A stretch of 64,000 nt of DNA from Streptomyces sp. H39-S7 (GCF_027158205.1 NZ_JAPVLU010000016.1:62001-126000); one strand, 5' to 3'. Positions 15,882-26,097 are shown, numbered from the stretch's first letter. The notes: generated by a model not told the origin, from the letters alone. Numbers and translations are program-made.

Positions 15882-17134
15882 TCACCCGAAGAAGTTCCGT
15901 ACGTGCTCCAGTCCCTCGACGAGGGCGTCGACCTCGGCGGGGGTGGAGTACAGATAGAACGACGCCCGCGTGGTCGCGGGAATTCCGTAGCGCAGGCAGA
16001 CCGGGCGCGCGCAGTGGTGCCCGACGCGGACCGCGATGCCCTGTTCGTCCAGTACCTGGCCCACGTCGTGCGGGTGGATGTCACCCAGCACGAACGAGAT
16101 CGCCGCGCCCCGGTCCTCGGCCGTCGTCGGGCCGATGATCCGCAGGTCCGGGACCTCCAGCAGGCGCTTCACCGCGTACTCGGTGATGGCGTGCTCATGG
16201 GCCTCGATCTTGTCCATGCCGATCGCGGACAGGTAGTCCACGGCCGCGCCCAGCCCGACCGCCTGGGCGATCGGCGGGGTGCCGGCCTCGAACTTGTGCG
16301 GTGCCGGCGCGTACGTCGAGGAGTGCATCGAGACGGTTTCGATCATCTCGCCGCCGCCGAGGAACGGCGGCAGGTCCTCGAGCAGCTCCTGGCGGCCCCA
16401 CAGCACACCGATGCCGGTCGGGCCGCACATCTTGTGGCCGGTGAAGGCCACGAAGTCGGCGCCGAGCGCCTGCACGTCGAGCGGCATGTGCGGCGCGGCC
16501 TGCGAGGCGTCGATGAGGACCAGCGCGCCGACGTCCTGGGCGCGCCGGACGATCGCGTCGACCGGGTTGATCGTGCCCATGATGTTGGAGACCAGGGTGA
16601 ACGAGACGATCTTCGTCTTCTCGGTGATCACCTGGTCGATGTTGGAGAGGTCGAGCCGGCCGTCGTCGGTCAGCCCGAACCACTTCAGCTTCGCGCCGGT
16701 GCGCTGCGAGAGCAGCTGCCACGGGACGATGTTGGAGTGGTGCTCCATCTCCGTGATCACTATCTCGGTCTCGCGGTCCACCCGGTAGGGCTCGTCGGCC
16801 CAGCCCAGCATGTTCGCGACGAGGTTGAGCGACTCCGAAGCGTTCTTGGTGAAGATCACTTCGTCGCGGCTCGGCGCGTTGATGAACGCGGCGACCTTGT
16901 CGCGGGCGCCCTCGTAGAGCGCAGTGGCCTCCTCCGCGAGCACGTGCACGCCGCGGTGGACGTTGGCGTTGTGCCGCTCGTAGTACCCGTTCAGCGCGTC
17001 GAGCACCTGGCGCGGCTTCTGGGAGGTCGCCGCGTTGTCCAGGTAAACGATCTTCTTGCCGTCGTGGACGACGCGGTCCAGGATCGGGAAGTCCTTGCGG
17101 ATCGCCTCGGTGTCGAGGAGGCCATGCAGTGGTG

Positions 17135-17138
<4 letters not shown>
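15882..17138 (-). CDS. sufS: Cysteine desulfurase SufS
   Basis: 418 aa, PLP enzyme of fold type I that takes sulfur from L-cysteine. The PLP lysine is Lys236 in AFTGHKMCGP. The persulfide-forming Cys376 is in VRVGHHCARPVC, with the short class II loop of SufS. Other marks are YLDNAATSQKP and TEMEHHSNIVPW. The GTG start overlaps the sufC stop (GTGA). Confidence 0.95.
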
Positions 17139-17902
<764 letters not shown>

Positions 17903-17909
17903 GGGTGCC

Positions 17910-18248
17910 TCAGGACTCCTGGGTGACGGAGACGAGCACGTCGTCGCCGATGATCTTTACGGGATATACGGGTACGGGCCGCGTGGCGGGTAGCCCGGAC
18001 GGCTTGCCGGTGCGCAGGTCGAAACTGGATCCGTGCAGCCAGCACTCGATCTGGCAGTCCTCGACCTCGCCCTCCGAGAGGGAGACGTTCGCGTGCGAGC
18101 AGATGTCGTTGATCGCGAACACCTCGCCCTCGGTGCGCACCACGGACACCGCGGTGCCGCCGATTTCGACGCGCTTGGGCGTGTCGTCCTCCAGCTCGCT
18201 CAGCGAGCAGGCGACGACGAACCCCGGGGCGTCCTGAGCCGTGGTCAT
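17910..18248 (-). CDS. Rieske-type 2Fe-2S ferredoxin in the suf operon
   Basis: 112 aa, one Rieske domain like the ferredoxin parts of aromatic-ring dioxygenases. Ligands: Cys50 and His52 in CSHANVSLSEGE, Cys69 and His72 in CWLHGSSF. It has no membrane anchor and would be a soluble electron carrier. The gene lies between sufD (ATGA overlap) and sufC, an order found across actinobacteria, so it probably gives electrons to cluster assembly rather than to a dioxygenase. Confidence 0.9.
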   Translation of the reverse strand: MTTAQDAPGFVVACSLSELEDDTPKRVEIGGTAVSVVRTEGEVFAINDICSHANVSLSEGEVEDCQIECWLHGSSFDLRTGKPSGLPATRPVPVYPVKIIGDDVLVSVTQES

Positions 18249-19414
18249 CAGACGGACGCCTCCAGCTCCGCGTCGATCTTCGCCATCAGGCGCTCCTCGA
18301 GGTCGGGCAGGCCGATCTGCTGGACCAGCTCGCCGAAGAAGCCGCGGACGACCAGTCGGCGGGCCTCGGCGGCCGGGATGCCGCGGGCCATCAGGTAGAA
18401 GAGCTGCTCGTCGTCGAAGCGGCCGGTCGCCGAGGCGTGGCCGGCACCGGCGATCTCGCCGGTCTCGATCTCCAGGTTCGGGACCGAGTCGACCCGCGCG
18501 CCGTCCGTGAGGATCAGGTTGCGGTTGAGCTCGTAGGTGTCGGTGCCCTCGGCGGCGGCGCGGATGAGCACGTCGCCGATCCAGACCGCGTGCGCGTCCT
18601 TGCCCTGCAGCGCGCCCTTGTAGGTGACGTTGCTGCGGCAGTGCGGCGTGTCGTGGTCGATGAAGAGCCGGTGCTCCTGGTGCTGGCCCTCGTCGGTGAA
18701 GTACAGGCCGAAGAGCTCGGCATCGCCGCCCGGGGCGCCGTAGACGACCCGCGGGTGCAGCCGGACCACGTCGCCGCCGAAGGTGACGATCACGGACTTG
18801 AAGCTGGCGTCGCGGCCGACCAGCGCGGTGTGCTGGGCGACGTGCACCGCCTTGTCGTCCCAGTCCTGGACCGAGACGACGGTGAGCTTGGCGCCGTCGC
18901 CGATCAGGTACTCGACGTTGGCGGCGAGCGTGGCGTCACCGGTGTGGTCGATGACCACGACGGCCTCGGCGAAGGCGCCGATCTCGATGATCTGGTGGCC
19001 GTAGGCGGTGCCGCCCTCGCCGCGCACGGCGATCCGGACCGGCTCGGTGAGCACGAGATCCTTGGGGATCGAGACGACCGAGGCCTTCTCGAAGGAGCTG
19101 AACGCCTGGGCCACGACCCGGTCCGCGGGCTTGCCGGCCTTGCCGACGCGGGCGTCGGTGCGGTCCACCGTCTCGACGGTGACGCCCTCGGGGGCGGTCG
19201 CGTCGACGCGCAGGCCGCCGTCGGCCTTCGCGGTGCCGTCGTGCAGGCCGCGCAGCCGCTCCAGGGGAGTGAAACGCCACTCCTCCTCGCGGCCGTGCGG
19301 CACCGGGAAGTCGGCCACGTCGTAGGACGGCGCGGCGCTGACCCGGGCATCGGCGGGGTGGCCCACCGTGATGGCACCTTCGGTGGTGCTGCCGGCAGGG
19401 ATGTTGTCAGCCAT
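18248..19414 (-). CDS. sufD: Fe-S assembly scaffold protein SufD
   Basis: 388 aa, right-handed beta-helix protein of the SufBC2D complex. EEWRFTPLERL near the N terminus, and HCRSNVTYKGAL, GTDTYELNRNLILTDGARVDSVPNLEI and ASATGRFDDEQLFYLMARGIPAAEARRLVVRGFF, are classic for SufB/SufD. Shorter than SufB and without its extra N-terminal part, which makes it SufD. It is separated from sufB by 107 bp that contain a strong hairpin. Confidence 0.93.
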   Translation of the reverse strand: MADNIPAGSTTEGAITVGHPADARVSAAPSYDVADFPVPHGREEEWRFTPLERLRGLHDGTAKADGGLRVDATAPEGVTVETVDRTDARVGKAGKPADRVVAQAFSSFEKASVVSIPKDLVLTEPVRIAVRGEGGTAYGHQIIEIGAFAEAVVVIDHTGDATLAANVEYLIGDGAKLTVVSVQDWDDKAVHVAQHTALVGRDASFKSVIVTFGGDVVRLHPRVVYGAPGGDAELFGLYFTDEGQHQEHRLFIDHDTPHCRSNVTYKGALQGKDAHAVWIGDVLIRAAAEGTDTYELNRNLILTDGARVDSVPNLEIETGEIAGAGHASATGRFDDEQLFYLMARGIPAAEARRLVVRGFFGELVQQIGLPDLEERLMAKIDAELEASV

Positions 19415-19479
19415 GGCTTGTCGTACTGCTCTCTTTCTGGAAGAAACGTCGATTGCGGTCGCGTCGCCGGTCGGACGGC

Positions 19480-19510
19480 CCGTACGGGTGCGCGGGGCGC
19501 ACCCGTACGG
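19480..19510. terminator. Intra-operon hairpin between sufB and sufD
   Basis: Perfect 13-base arms (CCGTACGGGTGCG and complement) with the loop CGGGG, in the only long gap inside the suf operon. It probably acts as a partial terminator or RNA-stability element that favours sufR-sufB over the downstream genes. Confidence 0.65.
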
Positions 19511-19521
19511 TCAGCGTCGTA

Positions 19522-20943
19522 CTAACCGACGGAACCTTCCATCTGCAGCTCGATCAGGCGGTTCAGCTCCAGCGCGTACTCCATCGGCAGCTCACGCGCG
19601 ATCGGCTCGACGAAGCCGCGCACGATCATCGCCATCGCCTCGAACTCCGTCATACCGCGGCTCATCAGGTAGAAGAGCTGGTCGTCCGAGACCTTGGAGA
19701 CGGTCGCCTCGTGGCCCATGGACACGTCGTCCTCACGGACGTCCACGTACGGGTACGTGTCCGAGCGGGAGATCGTGTCGACGAGCAGGGCGTCGCAGAG
19801 CACGTTGGACTTCGATCCGGCCGCGCCCTCGCCGATCTCGATGAGACCGCGGTAGGAGGTACGGCCGCCGCCGCGCGCCACGGACTTGGAGACGATGTTG
19901 GACGACGTGTTCGGCGCCATGTGCACCATCTTCGCGCCGGCGTCCTGGTGCTGGCCCTCGCCCGCGAAGGCGATGGACAGGGTCTCGCCCTTGGCGTGCT
20001 CGCCCATCAGGTAGACGGCGGGGTACTTCATGGTCACCTTGGAGCCGATGTTGCCGTCGACCCACTCCATCGTGGCGCCCTCGTAGGCGACCGCGCGCTT
20101 GGTGACCAGGTTGTAGACGTTGTTCGACCAGTTCTGGATGGTCGTGTAGCGGCAGCGGCCGCCCTTCTTCACGATGATCTCGACCACGGCGCTGTGCAGC
20201 GAGTCCGAGGAGTAGATCGGCGCGGTGCAGCCCTCGACGTAGTGGACGTAGGCGTCCTCGTCGACGATGATCAGCGTCCGCTCGAACTGGCCCATGTTCT
20301 CCGTGTTGATACGGAAGTAGGCCTGCAGCGGGATGTCGACATGGACGCCCTTGGGGACGTAGATGAACGATCCGCCGGACCATACGGCCGAGTTCAGCGA
20401 GGCGAACTTGTTGTCACCCACCGGGATGACGGTGCCGAAGTACTCCTGGAACATCTCCGGGTACTGCTTCAGCGCCGTGTCGGTGTCGAGGAAGATGACG
20501 CCCTGCTCCTCCAGGTCCTCACGGATCTGGTGGTAGACGACCTCGGACTCGTACTGGGCGGCGACACCGGCGACGAGGCGCTGCTTCTCGGCCTCCGGGA
20601 TGCCCAGACGGTCATAGGTGTTCTTGATGTCCTCGGGCAGATCCTCCCAGGAAGCGGCCTGCTTCTCGGTGGAGCGCACGAAATACTTGATGTTGTCGAA
20701 ATCAATACCGCTGAGGTCCGAGCCCCAGGTGGGCATGGGCTTCTTGCCGAACAGCTTCAGACCCTTCAGCCGCAGCTTCAGCATCCACTCCGGCTCGGAC
20801 TTCTTCGCGGAGATGTCGCGCACGACATCCTCGTTGATTCCACGCCTGGCGTTGGTGCCGGCGGTGTCCGAGTCGGACCAGCCGAACTCGTACGTGCCCA
20901 GCCCATCGAGTTCCGGGTGCGTGGTCTCCGTGGGAGCAGTCAT
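19522..20943 (-). CDS. sufB: Fe-S assembly scaffold protein SufB
   Basis: 473 aa, the subunit on which the nascent Fe-S cluster forms. [74 protein letters not shown] and [14 protein letters not shown] are SufB signatures, including the conserved Cys and Glu that take part in cluster assembly. The start overlaps the sufR stop (ATGA), so regulator and scaffold are translated together. Confidence 0.96.
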   Translation of the reverse strand: MTAPTETTHPELDGLGTYEFGWSDSDTAGTNARRGINEDVVRDISAKKSEPEWMLKLRLKGLKLFGKKPMPTWGSDLSGIDFDNIKYFVRSTEKQAASWEDLPEDIKNTYDRLGIPEAEKQRLVAGVAAQYESEVVYHQIREDLEEQGVIFLDTDTALKQYPEMFQEYFGTVIPVGDNKFASLNSAVWSGGSFIYVPKGVHVDIPLQAYFRINTENMGQFERTLIIVDEDAYVHYVEGCTAPIYSSDSLHSAVVEIIVKKGGRCRYTTIQNWSNNVYNLVTKRAVAYEGATMEWVDGNIGSKVTMKYPAVYLMGEHAKGETLSIAFAGEGQHQDAGAKMVHMAPNTSSNIVSKSVARGGGRTSYRGLIEIGEGAAGSKSNVLCDALLVDTISRSDTYPYVDVREDDVSMGHEATVSKVSDDQLFYLMSRGMTEFEAMAMIVRGFVEPIARELPMEYALELNRLIELQMEGSVG

Positions 20944-21764
20944 GCGGGGTTCCTCCCGGCCGTACTGGCGGATGCGTTATTCACTGCGGTGGTGGTATTC
21001 ACTGCGGTGCTGGTTTCTACGGTGCTGGTATCCACTGCACTGCTGACCTGCTGGTGCTGCGGGTGCCGCGGAATGTACGTCGTGCAGACGCCGTCGCCGT
21101 GGGCGATGGTGGCGAGCCGCTGGACGTGGGTTCCCAGCAGGTGGGAGAAGACCTCGGCCTCCGCCTCACACAGCTGTGGGAACTCCTCGGCGATGTGCGC
21201 CACCGGGCAGTGGTGCTGGCAGAGCTGCTCGCCGGCGGGCTCCCGTGCGGCGGCACCGGCCGACGCGCTGCGGGTGGTAGCAGCGTACCCGTCCTCGCTC
21301 AGGGCCCTGGCGAGCGCCTGGGTGCGCTGGGCGGGCTCCGCGGCGTCGACCGCGGTGCGGTAGCGGTCCGCCTGTTTGGCGACCCGGGCCCGGGCGAACG
21401 CGGTGACCGCGGCGTCGCCCATCTCCCCGCCGCCGGCGGACTGCGCGATCCAGCGCAGCGCGTCGGCCGCGATCTGGTCGTACGCCTGGTCGAAGGCGTC
21501 GCGGCCGCAGTCGGTGAGTGCGAAGACCTTGGCGGGGCGCCCACGGGTGCGCGCTCCGTAGACCCGCTGCTCACGCGGCTCGACGATGTTCTCCGCGACG
21601 AGGTGGTCCAGGTGGCGGCGGACGGCGGCCTGCGTGAGGCCCAGCCGCTCCGCCAGGTCGGCGGTGGTCGAAGGACCGTGGTCCAGGATCGACCGGGCGA
21701 CCCGGTTGCGGGTACTCCGCTCCCCGGTCGTCTGCTCCTCCTGAGCCGCGCCGACGTTTTTCAC
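20940..21764 (-). CDS. sufR: Fe-S cluster-sensing repressor SufR
   Basis: 274 aa. A winged-helix domain (about 25-85; [19 protein letters not shown]) is followed by a helical region and the cysteine set Cys182, Cys186, Cys199 and Cys227, as in SufR proteins that bind a 4Fe-4S cluster and repress suf when clusters are sufficient. The GTG start at 21764 overlaps a CAAC-N6-GTTG box. A weak promoter places this GTG at +1, so the message may be leaderless. A longer frame from 21836 would run through the operator and is less likely. The C-terminal tail is a Thr/Ser/Val repeat encoded by tandem 18-bp units. Confidence 0.92.
   Translation of the reverse strand: MKNVGAAQEEQTTGERSTRNRVARSILDHGPSTTADLAERLGLTQAAVRRHLDHLVAENIVEPREQRVYGARTRGRPAKVFALTDCGRDAFDQAYDQIAADALRWIAQSAGGGEMGDAAVTAFARARVAKQADRYRTAVDAAEPAQRTQALARALSEDGYAATTRSASAGAAAREPAGEQLCQHHCPVAHIAEEFPQLCEAEAEVFSHLLGTHVQRLATIAHGDGVCTTYIPRHPQHQQVSSAVDTSTVETSTAVNTTTAVNNASASTAGRNPA
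20979..21047. repeat. 18-bp tandem repeats in the sufR 3' end
   Basis: Units ATTCACTGCGGTGGTGGT (20979-20996) and ATTCACTGCGGTGCTGGT (20997-21014), then a 15-bp and an 18-bp degenerate unit. They encode the TSTAVN-type tail of SufR beyond the conserved domain and stay in frame. Confidence 0.8.
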
Positions 21765-21777
21765 AACTTCATTGTTG
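21764..21777. promoter_or_regulatory. SufR operator CAAC-N6-GTTG
   Basis: CAACTTCATTGTTG is a perfect CAAC-N6-GTTG palindrome, the form I recall being reported for SufR of Streptomyces avermitilis at its own operon. It touches the sufR start codon. Confidence 0.8.
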
Positions 21778-21834
21778 CGTAATTCATCAGGCCTCGGCAA
21801 CCCACGCCGGATTCGACCCGCGGTGGAGTTCGTC

Positions 21835-21852
21835 ACTTAGGCAAACCTAAGT
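21835..21852. promoter_or_regulatory. Iron-box-like palindrome upstream of suf
   Basis: ACTTAGG-CAAA-CCTAAGT is a perfect inverted repeat. On the minus strand it reads TTAGGTTTGCCTAA, close to the DmdR1/IdeR/DtxR core. It lies about 70 bp upstream of sufR and 115 bp upstream of the ABC transporter start, so it could act on either side. Confidence 0.5.
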
Positions 21853-21966
21853 TGACCTGCGAAATTGCCTGAACAAGATCCATTCCTCAGATATTCCGTC
21901 CGCGCGCCTCCGCCGGGGCCAAGGGCCGGTTCTGAGCGCGGAACACCGCTCCCGAGACTCACGGGT

Positions 21967-22908
21967 ATGCGAAGCGGCAGCACCAGTCAGCCACCGGCGG
22001 GCGAGATCGCCGGCCTGGTCAAGCGGTACGGCGACAAGACCGCGGTGGACGGTCTGGACCTGGCGGTGGCGGCCGGCTCGGTGACCGCCGTGCTCGGGCC
22101 GAACGGCGCCGGCAAGACCACCACCGTCGAAATCTGTGAGGGCTACCGGCGCGCCGACGCCGGCAGCGTGCGGGTGCTGGGACTCGACCCGGCCACCGAC
22201 GGCTCCGCGCTGCGCCCGCGCATCGGAGTGATGCTGCAGTCCGGCGGTGTCTACCCCGGGGCGCGTGCCGAGGAGATGCTGCGGCACACCGCCGCGCTGC
22301 ACGCCCGCCCGGTGGACCCCGCGCTGCTCATCGAGCGGCTCGGCCTGGAGTCCTGTGGCCGCACCCCCTACCGCCGGCTGTCCGGCGGGCAGCAGCAGCG
22401 GCTCGCGCTCGCCATGGCCGTCGTCGGCCGCCCGGAACTGGTCTTCCTCGACGAGCCCACCGCCGGGCTCGACCCGCAGGCCCGCCGCGCCACCTGGGAC
22501 CTCGTAAGGGAACTGCGTGGTGACGGGGTGACCGTCGTCCTCACCACCCACTTCATGGACGAGGCGGAACAGCTCGCCGACCAGGTCGTGATCATCGACC
22601 ACGGCCGGTCCATCGCCCACGGCACCCCCGAGGAGCTGTGCCGGGGCGGCGCCGAGAACACCCTGCGCTTCACCGGCCGTCCCGGCCTCGACCTCGTCTC
22701 GCTGCTCAAGGCGCTGCCGGACGGCACCGCGGCGGCCGAGCTGACGCCGGGCAGCTACCGGATCGAGGGCGCGGTCGACCCCCAGCTGCTCGCCACCGTC
22801 ACCTCCTGGTGCGCGCAGCACGGCGTCATGCCGGACCGGCTGGCGGTCGAACGCCGCACTTTGGAGGATGTCTTTTTGGATCTGACCGGCAAGGAGCTGC
22901 GCGCGTGA
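21967..22908 (+). CDS. ABC transporter ATP-binding protein (drug/lipid export type)
   Basis: 313 aa. Walker A GPNGAGKT (44-51), a Q-loop region ending MLQSGG, signature LSGGQQQR, Walker B LVFLDEPTAGLD and an H-loop in TTHFMDEAEQ. The C-terminal extension of about 80 residues is typical of DrrA/CcmA-type exporters. It overlaps the permease gene (GTGA) and forms a two-gene exporter. The start MRSGSTSQ was chosen because the preceding in-frame stretch is low in coding character; its ribosome site is weak. The substrate is unknown. Confidence 0.88.
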   Translation: MRSGSTSQPPAGEIAGLVKRYGDKTAVDGLDLAVAAGSVTAVLGPNGAGKTTTVEICEGYRRADAGSVRVLGLDPATDGSALRPRIGVMLQSGGVYPGARAEEMLRHTAALHARPVDPALLIERLGLESCGRTPYRRLSGGQQQRLALAMAVVGRPELVFLDEPTAGLDPQARRATWDLVRELRGDGVTVVLTTHFMDEAEQLADQVVIIDHGRSIAHGTPEELCRGGAENTLRFTGRPGLDLVSLLKALPDGTAAAELTPGSYRIEGAVDPQLLATVTSWCAQHGVMPDRLAVERRTLEDVFLDLTGKELRA

Positions 22909-23699
22909 CGACGGCAGAGAAGAAGGCCGCCGAGGGCGCCTCCACCTTCGTTCCCGACCCGGGCGCGGCGCCGCTCTCCCGCATGATCGGCGCGCAGACG
23001 GCGTTCGAGACGAAGATGCTGCTGCGCAACGGGGAGCAGCTGCTGCTGACCGTGGTGATCCCGGCACTGCTGCTCGTCCTGTTCAGCGCCGTCTCGATCG
23101 TCGACACGGGTACGGGCAAGGCCGTCGACTTCCTGGCCCCCGGCATCCTGGCGCTCGCCGTGATGTCCACCGCCTTCACCGGCCAGGCCATCGCCACCGG
23201 GTTCGAGCGCCGCTACGGCGTGCTGAAGCGGCTCGGCGCCTCGCCGCTGCCGCGCTGGGCGCTGATGACCGCGAAGACCGGCTCGGTGCTGGTCACCGAG
23301 GTGCTGCAGATCGTGCTGCTCACGGCGATCGCGTTCGCGCTGGGCTGGTCGCCGCACGGCAACCCGCTCTTCGTCGTGCTGCTGCTCGTGCTGGGCACCG
23401 CCGCCTTCTCCGGGCTCGGCCTGCTGATGGCCGGGACGCTCAAGGCGGAGGCGACGCTCGCCGCCGCGAACCTCGTCTTCCTGCTGCTGCTGGTCGCCGG
23501 CGGGATCATCGTGCCGCTGGAGAGGTTCCCGGGCGCGGCACAGGACGTGCTGCGGCTGCTGCCGGTCTCCGCCCTGTCCGACGGCCTGCGCGACGTGCTG
23601 CGGGACGGCGCGGGCATGCCGTGGGGCAACCTCGCGATCCTGCTGGTCTGGGCGGTCGTGGGGCTCGGCGCGGCGGCGCGCTTCTTCAGGTGGGAGTGA
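22905..23699 (+). CDS. ABC-2 type transporter permease
   Basis: 264 aa. GTG start inside the stop of the ATPase gene. About six membrane helices (LLLTVVIPALLLVLFSA; AVMSTAFTGQAIATGFERRYGVLKRLG; LFVVLLLVLGTAAFSGLGLLM; LVFLLLLVAGGIIVPL; LAILLVWAVVGLGAAARF). The FERRYGVLKRLGASPLPR loop is characteristic of ABC-2 export permeases. It pairs with the upstream ATPase. Export of a drug, lipid or peptide is likely, and the neighbours give no hint of the substrate. Confidence 0.88.
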   Translation: MTTAEKKAAEGASTFVPDPGAAPLSRMIGAQTAFETKMLLRNGEQLLLTVVIPALLLVLFSAVSIVDTGTGKAVDFLAPGILALAVMSTAFTGQAIATGFERRYGVLKRLGASPLPRWALMTAKTGSVLVTEVLQIVLLTAIAFALGWSPHGNPLFVVLLLVLGTAAFSGLGLLMAGTLKAEATLAAANLVFLLLLVAGGIIVPLERFPGAAQDVLRLLPVSALSDGLRDVLRDGAGMPWGNLAILLVWAVVGLGAAARFFRWE

Positions 23700-23717
23700 C
23701 GCCCGGCGGGACGGTCC

Positions 23718-24998
23718 TCAGCCCGGCATGATGCAGTCGACGAAGCGGGCGAACTTCTTGTCGTGCGAACCGGCCGCCACGAACGCGTCCGCGGGATGGT
23801 CGACGATCCGGCACATGTCGTAGCGCACGCTCGTCGGCAGCTGGGCGCCGGCGGCGGGCCGGAACTGGTGGGCGCCCGAGAGCTGGCACATGTCGTACCG
23901 CACCAGCGGCCCGGCGGGGCCGATGCTGTAGCGGTGGGCGGTGAGGCCGTCCGAATACTGCTTGTACGACTGGGACGTGTCGTCGCAGTCGTTGAAGTGG
24001 ACCGTGCCGCTGCTCCACTCGCAGTCGATGACCACGACCTGCGGGTCGCGTATCTCGAAGCGGATGTCCTCGGCGTGGAAGCGCTGTACGGAGTCGAAGT
24101 GCGAGGCGCGCGGGAAGCGGAAGAAGGCGCTCTCGAACCCGTACTCCGGGTGGGGCGTGGGGCGGCGGCCGGTGATGATGTAGCTGCCGCTGCGGCAGGT
24201 GATCGAGCCGCCGTAGGGGAATTCCAGGAAGTTGCCCCAGTCGTAGGTGACCGTCATGTCGGTGAACCAGTAGTTGAGGAACTGGTCCTGTTGCTCGCGC
24301 TTCTCCGACCGCTTGGAGAGCCCCGAGTACAGGAACGCCTTGCGGTAGGCGCCGCCCACCCGGCACGCCTCCCAGCGCATCTCCGAGTTGTTGTTGCTGC
24401 CGTCCAGGGCGAGGCCGTACTCCCACTCCCCCATCCACTCGCACTCGGAGAAGCGGTAGTTCTGCGCCCAGCCGGTGGAGTACGAGGAGAAGAACGACGC
24501 GCCGGGGGTGCCCGAGGTGAAGCGCAGCCCCTCGAAGGAGATGTTGCTCCACATGTTGTTGTTGCGGCACAGGTAGGCGTCCTTGGGCGACTCCGGCGCG
24601 AAGACGATCTCGCTGATCCGCATGCCGCCGCCCCGGAACCGCAGGCCGCTCGCACGCTTGTCCGGCTTGTCGCCGGCGAGCAGCGCACCCGGCTTCTTCA
24701 CCAGGTACACCCCTGGCGGCACATCGATCACGGTGTGCCCCACGCCGCCCGAGACCCGCGACTCGGCGTAGGCGTACGCGGCGGCGAAGGCCGCGCTGTC
24801 GTCCGTCCTGCCGTCGCCCTTGGCGCCGAAGTCCGCCACGACGTCCGCCACGCCGGGATGGTCGGCGTTCCCCGACGCCGCGGCGGGGGCGCTCCACTCC
24901 CCGCTGGCGTACCCCGCGATGCCCGCCCCGGCGACCACTGCGGCGCCTCCGTAGAGCATTCTCCGCCGGTTGACCGAACCGCTCTTGCCGGTTGTCAT
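23718..24998 (-). CDS. Tat-exported pectin-lyase-fold protein
   Basis: 426 aa. The signal has an arginine cluster (NRRRMLYGGAAVVAGAGIAGY), typical of Tat. DVVADFGAKGDGRTDDSAAFAAA is the standard start of Pectate_lyase_3/GH28-like right-handed beta helices. The body has many short beta repeats (NISFEGLRFTSG; YRFSECEWMGEWEYGLALDGSNNN). The Asp-rich substrate patch of known lyases is not obvious, so the enzyme activity is uncertain. It could bind or cleave a plant or cell-wall polysaccharide. It stands alone and converges with the ABC permease. Confidence 0.75.
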   Translation of the reverse strand: MTTGKSGSVNRRRMLYGGAAVVAGAGIAGYASGEWSAPAAASGNADHPGVADVVADFGAKGDGRTDDSAAFAAAYAYAESRVSGGVGHTVIDVPPGVYLVKKPGALLAGDKPDKRASGLRFRGGGMRISEIVFAPESPKDAYLCRNNNMWSNISFEGLRFTSGTPGASFFSSYSTGWAQNYRFSECEWMGEWEYGLALDGSNNNSEMRWEACRVGGAYRKAFLYSGLSKRSEKREQQDQFLNYWFTDMTVTYDWGNFLEFPYGGSITCRSGSYIITGRRPTPHPEYGFESAFFRFPRASHFDSVQRFHAEDIRFEIRDPQVVVIDCEWSSGTVHFNDCDDTSQSYKQYSDGLTAHRYSIGPAGPLVRYDMCQLSGAHQFRPAAGAQLPTSVRYDMCRIVDHPADAFVAAGSHDKKFARFVDCIMPG

Positions 24999-25095
24999 AT
25001 TTCCCCCAGTCGCGGATCCTCCGCTCGATGGTAAGTGCGCCCGGGGCGCGGGGGCCCTCCCGACCCCCTCGTGAAAAGTTGCACAAGCGGCCGCT

Positions 25096-25101
25096 TACGA
25101 T
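25096..25101 (+). promoter_or_regulatory. -10 box giving a probable leaderless ctaA transcript
   Basis: TACGAT at 25096-25101, with six bases to the GTG start. No good -35 is seen. No ribosome binding site precedes the GTG. Confidence 0.45.
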
Positions 25102-25107
25102 GGACGC

Positions 25108-26097
25108 GTGCCGAAGTCGCTCGAAGTCGCCCGTAATCCCCTCGCCCACATCGCCCGGCGCTGGACCCCGTCCCCGGTGACGGTCCAGCGGGCCTGCGCG
25201 GCCGCCCTCGCGATGGCCGTGGTCATCGTGGTGACGGGCGGGGCGGTCCGGCTGACCAGTTCGGGGCTCGGCTGCCCGACGTGGCCCAAGTGCACCGACC
25301 AGAGCCTGACGACCACCAGCGACATGGGCGTGCACGGCGTCATCGAGTTCACCAACCGGATGCTGACGTACGTGCTGTGCGCGGCGGTCGGCTGGGCGAT
25401 CATCGCGGTGCGGTCGCAGAAACCGTGGCGACGCAGTCTGACCCGGCTCGGCTGGGCCCAGTTCTGGGTGGTCATGGGCAACGCGGTCCTCGGCGGCATC
25501 ACCGTGCTGACCGGCCTCAACCCGTATGTCGTCGCCGGGCACTTCCTGCTCTCCAGCGCGCTGATCACCGTCGCGGTGTTGACCTGGCAGCGGGCCCGCG
25601 AGGGCGATGGGGCGGTGCGCCCGCTGGTGGGCAGGCCGTTGCAGCAGCTGGCGTGGGTGCTGACCATCAGCTGCGCGCTGCTGATCGCGGTGGGCACCGT
25701 CGTGACCGGTGCGGGGCCGCACGCGGGTGACTCCACCGAGGTGCACCGCATTCCGATCGACTGGAAGACCGTCGCCCAGCTCCACGCCGACCTCGCCTGG
25801 GTCGTGGTGGCCCTCACGCTCGCCCTGTGGTTCGTACTGCGCGCCGTGGACGCGCCCGCCGGGCCGAAGGCCCGTACGCGGGACCTGTTCCTCGTGCTGC
25901 TGGCGCAGGGCGTCATCGGCTACGTGCAGTACTTCACGCACCTGCCGGAGGTACTGGTCGGGCTGCACATGCTCGGCTCGGCGCTGATCTGGATCGGGGT
26001 GCTGCGGGTCGTGCTGTCGATGCGCGAGCGCCCGTCGGAGCAGCCCGGCATCCCGGGCCCGGCGCAGTCCGGCTCCGCGCTCGCGTCAGCGGTCTGA
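25108..26097 (+). CDS. ctaA: Haem A synthase (COX15/CtaA family)
   Basis: 329 aa, eight predicted membrane helices. It oxidises the C8 methyl of haem O to give haem A for the aa3 cytochrome oxidase. GGAVRLTSSGLGCPTWPKC carries the conserved Cys pair (56 and 62). The His residues of the haem sites appear in HGVIEFTNR, AGHFLLSS, QLHADLAW and GLHMLGSA. The GTG start lacks a ribosome site and sits six bases after a -10 box. It faces the amidohydrolase gene; its partner ctaB is 1.6 kb away. Confidence 0.92.
   Translation: MPKSLEVARNPLAHIARRWTPSPVTVQRACAAALAMAVVIVVTGGAVRLTSSGLGCPTWPKCTDQSLTTTSDMGVHGVIEFTNRMLTYVLCAAVGWAIIAVRSQKPWRRSLTRLGWAQFWVVMGNAVLGGITVLTGLNPYVVAGHFLLSSALITVAVLTWQRAREGDGAVRPLVGRPLQQLAWVLTISCALLIAVGTVVTGAGPHAGDSTEVHRIPIDWKTVAQLHADLAWVVVALTLALWFVLRAVDAPAGPKARTRDLFLVLLAQGVIGYVQYFTHLPEVLVGLHMLGSALIWIGVLRVVLSMRERPSEQPGIPGPAQSGSALASAV

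Noticed and set aside
21765..21836. A longer SufR starting at 21836
   Set aside because: It would put the CAAC-N6-GTTG operator inside the coding region and add residues not expected in SufR.
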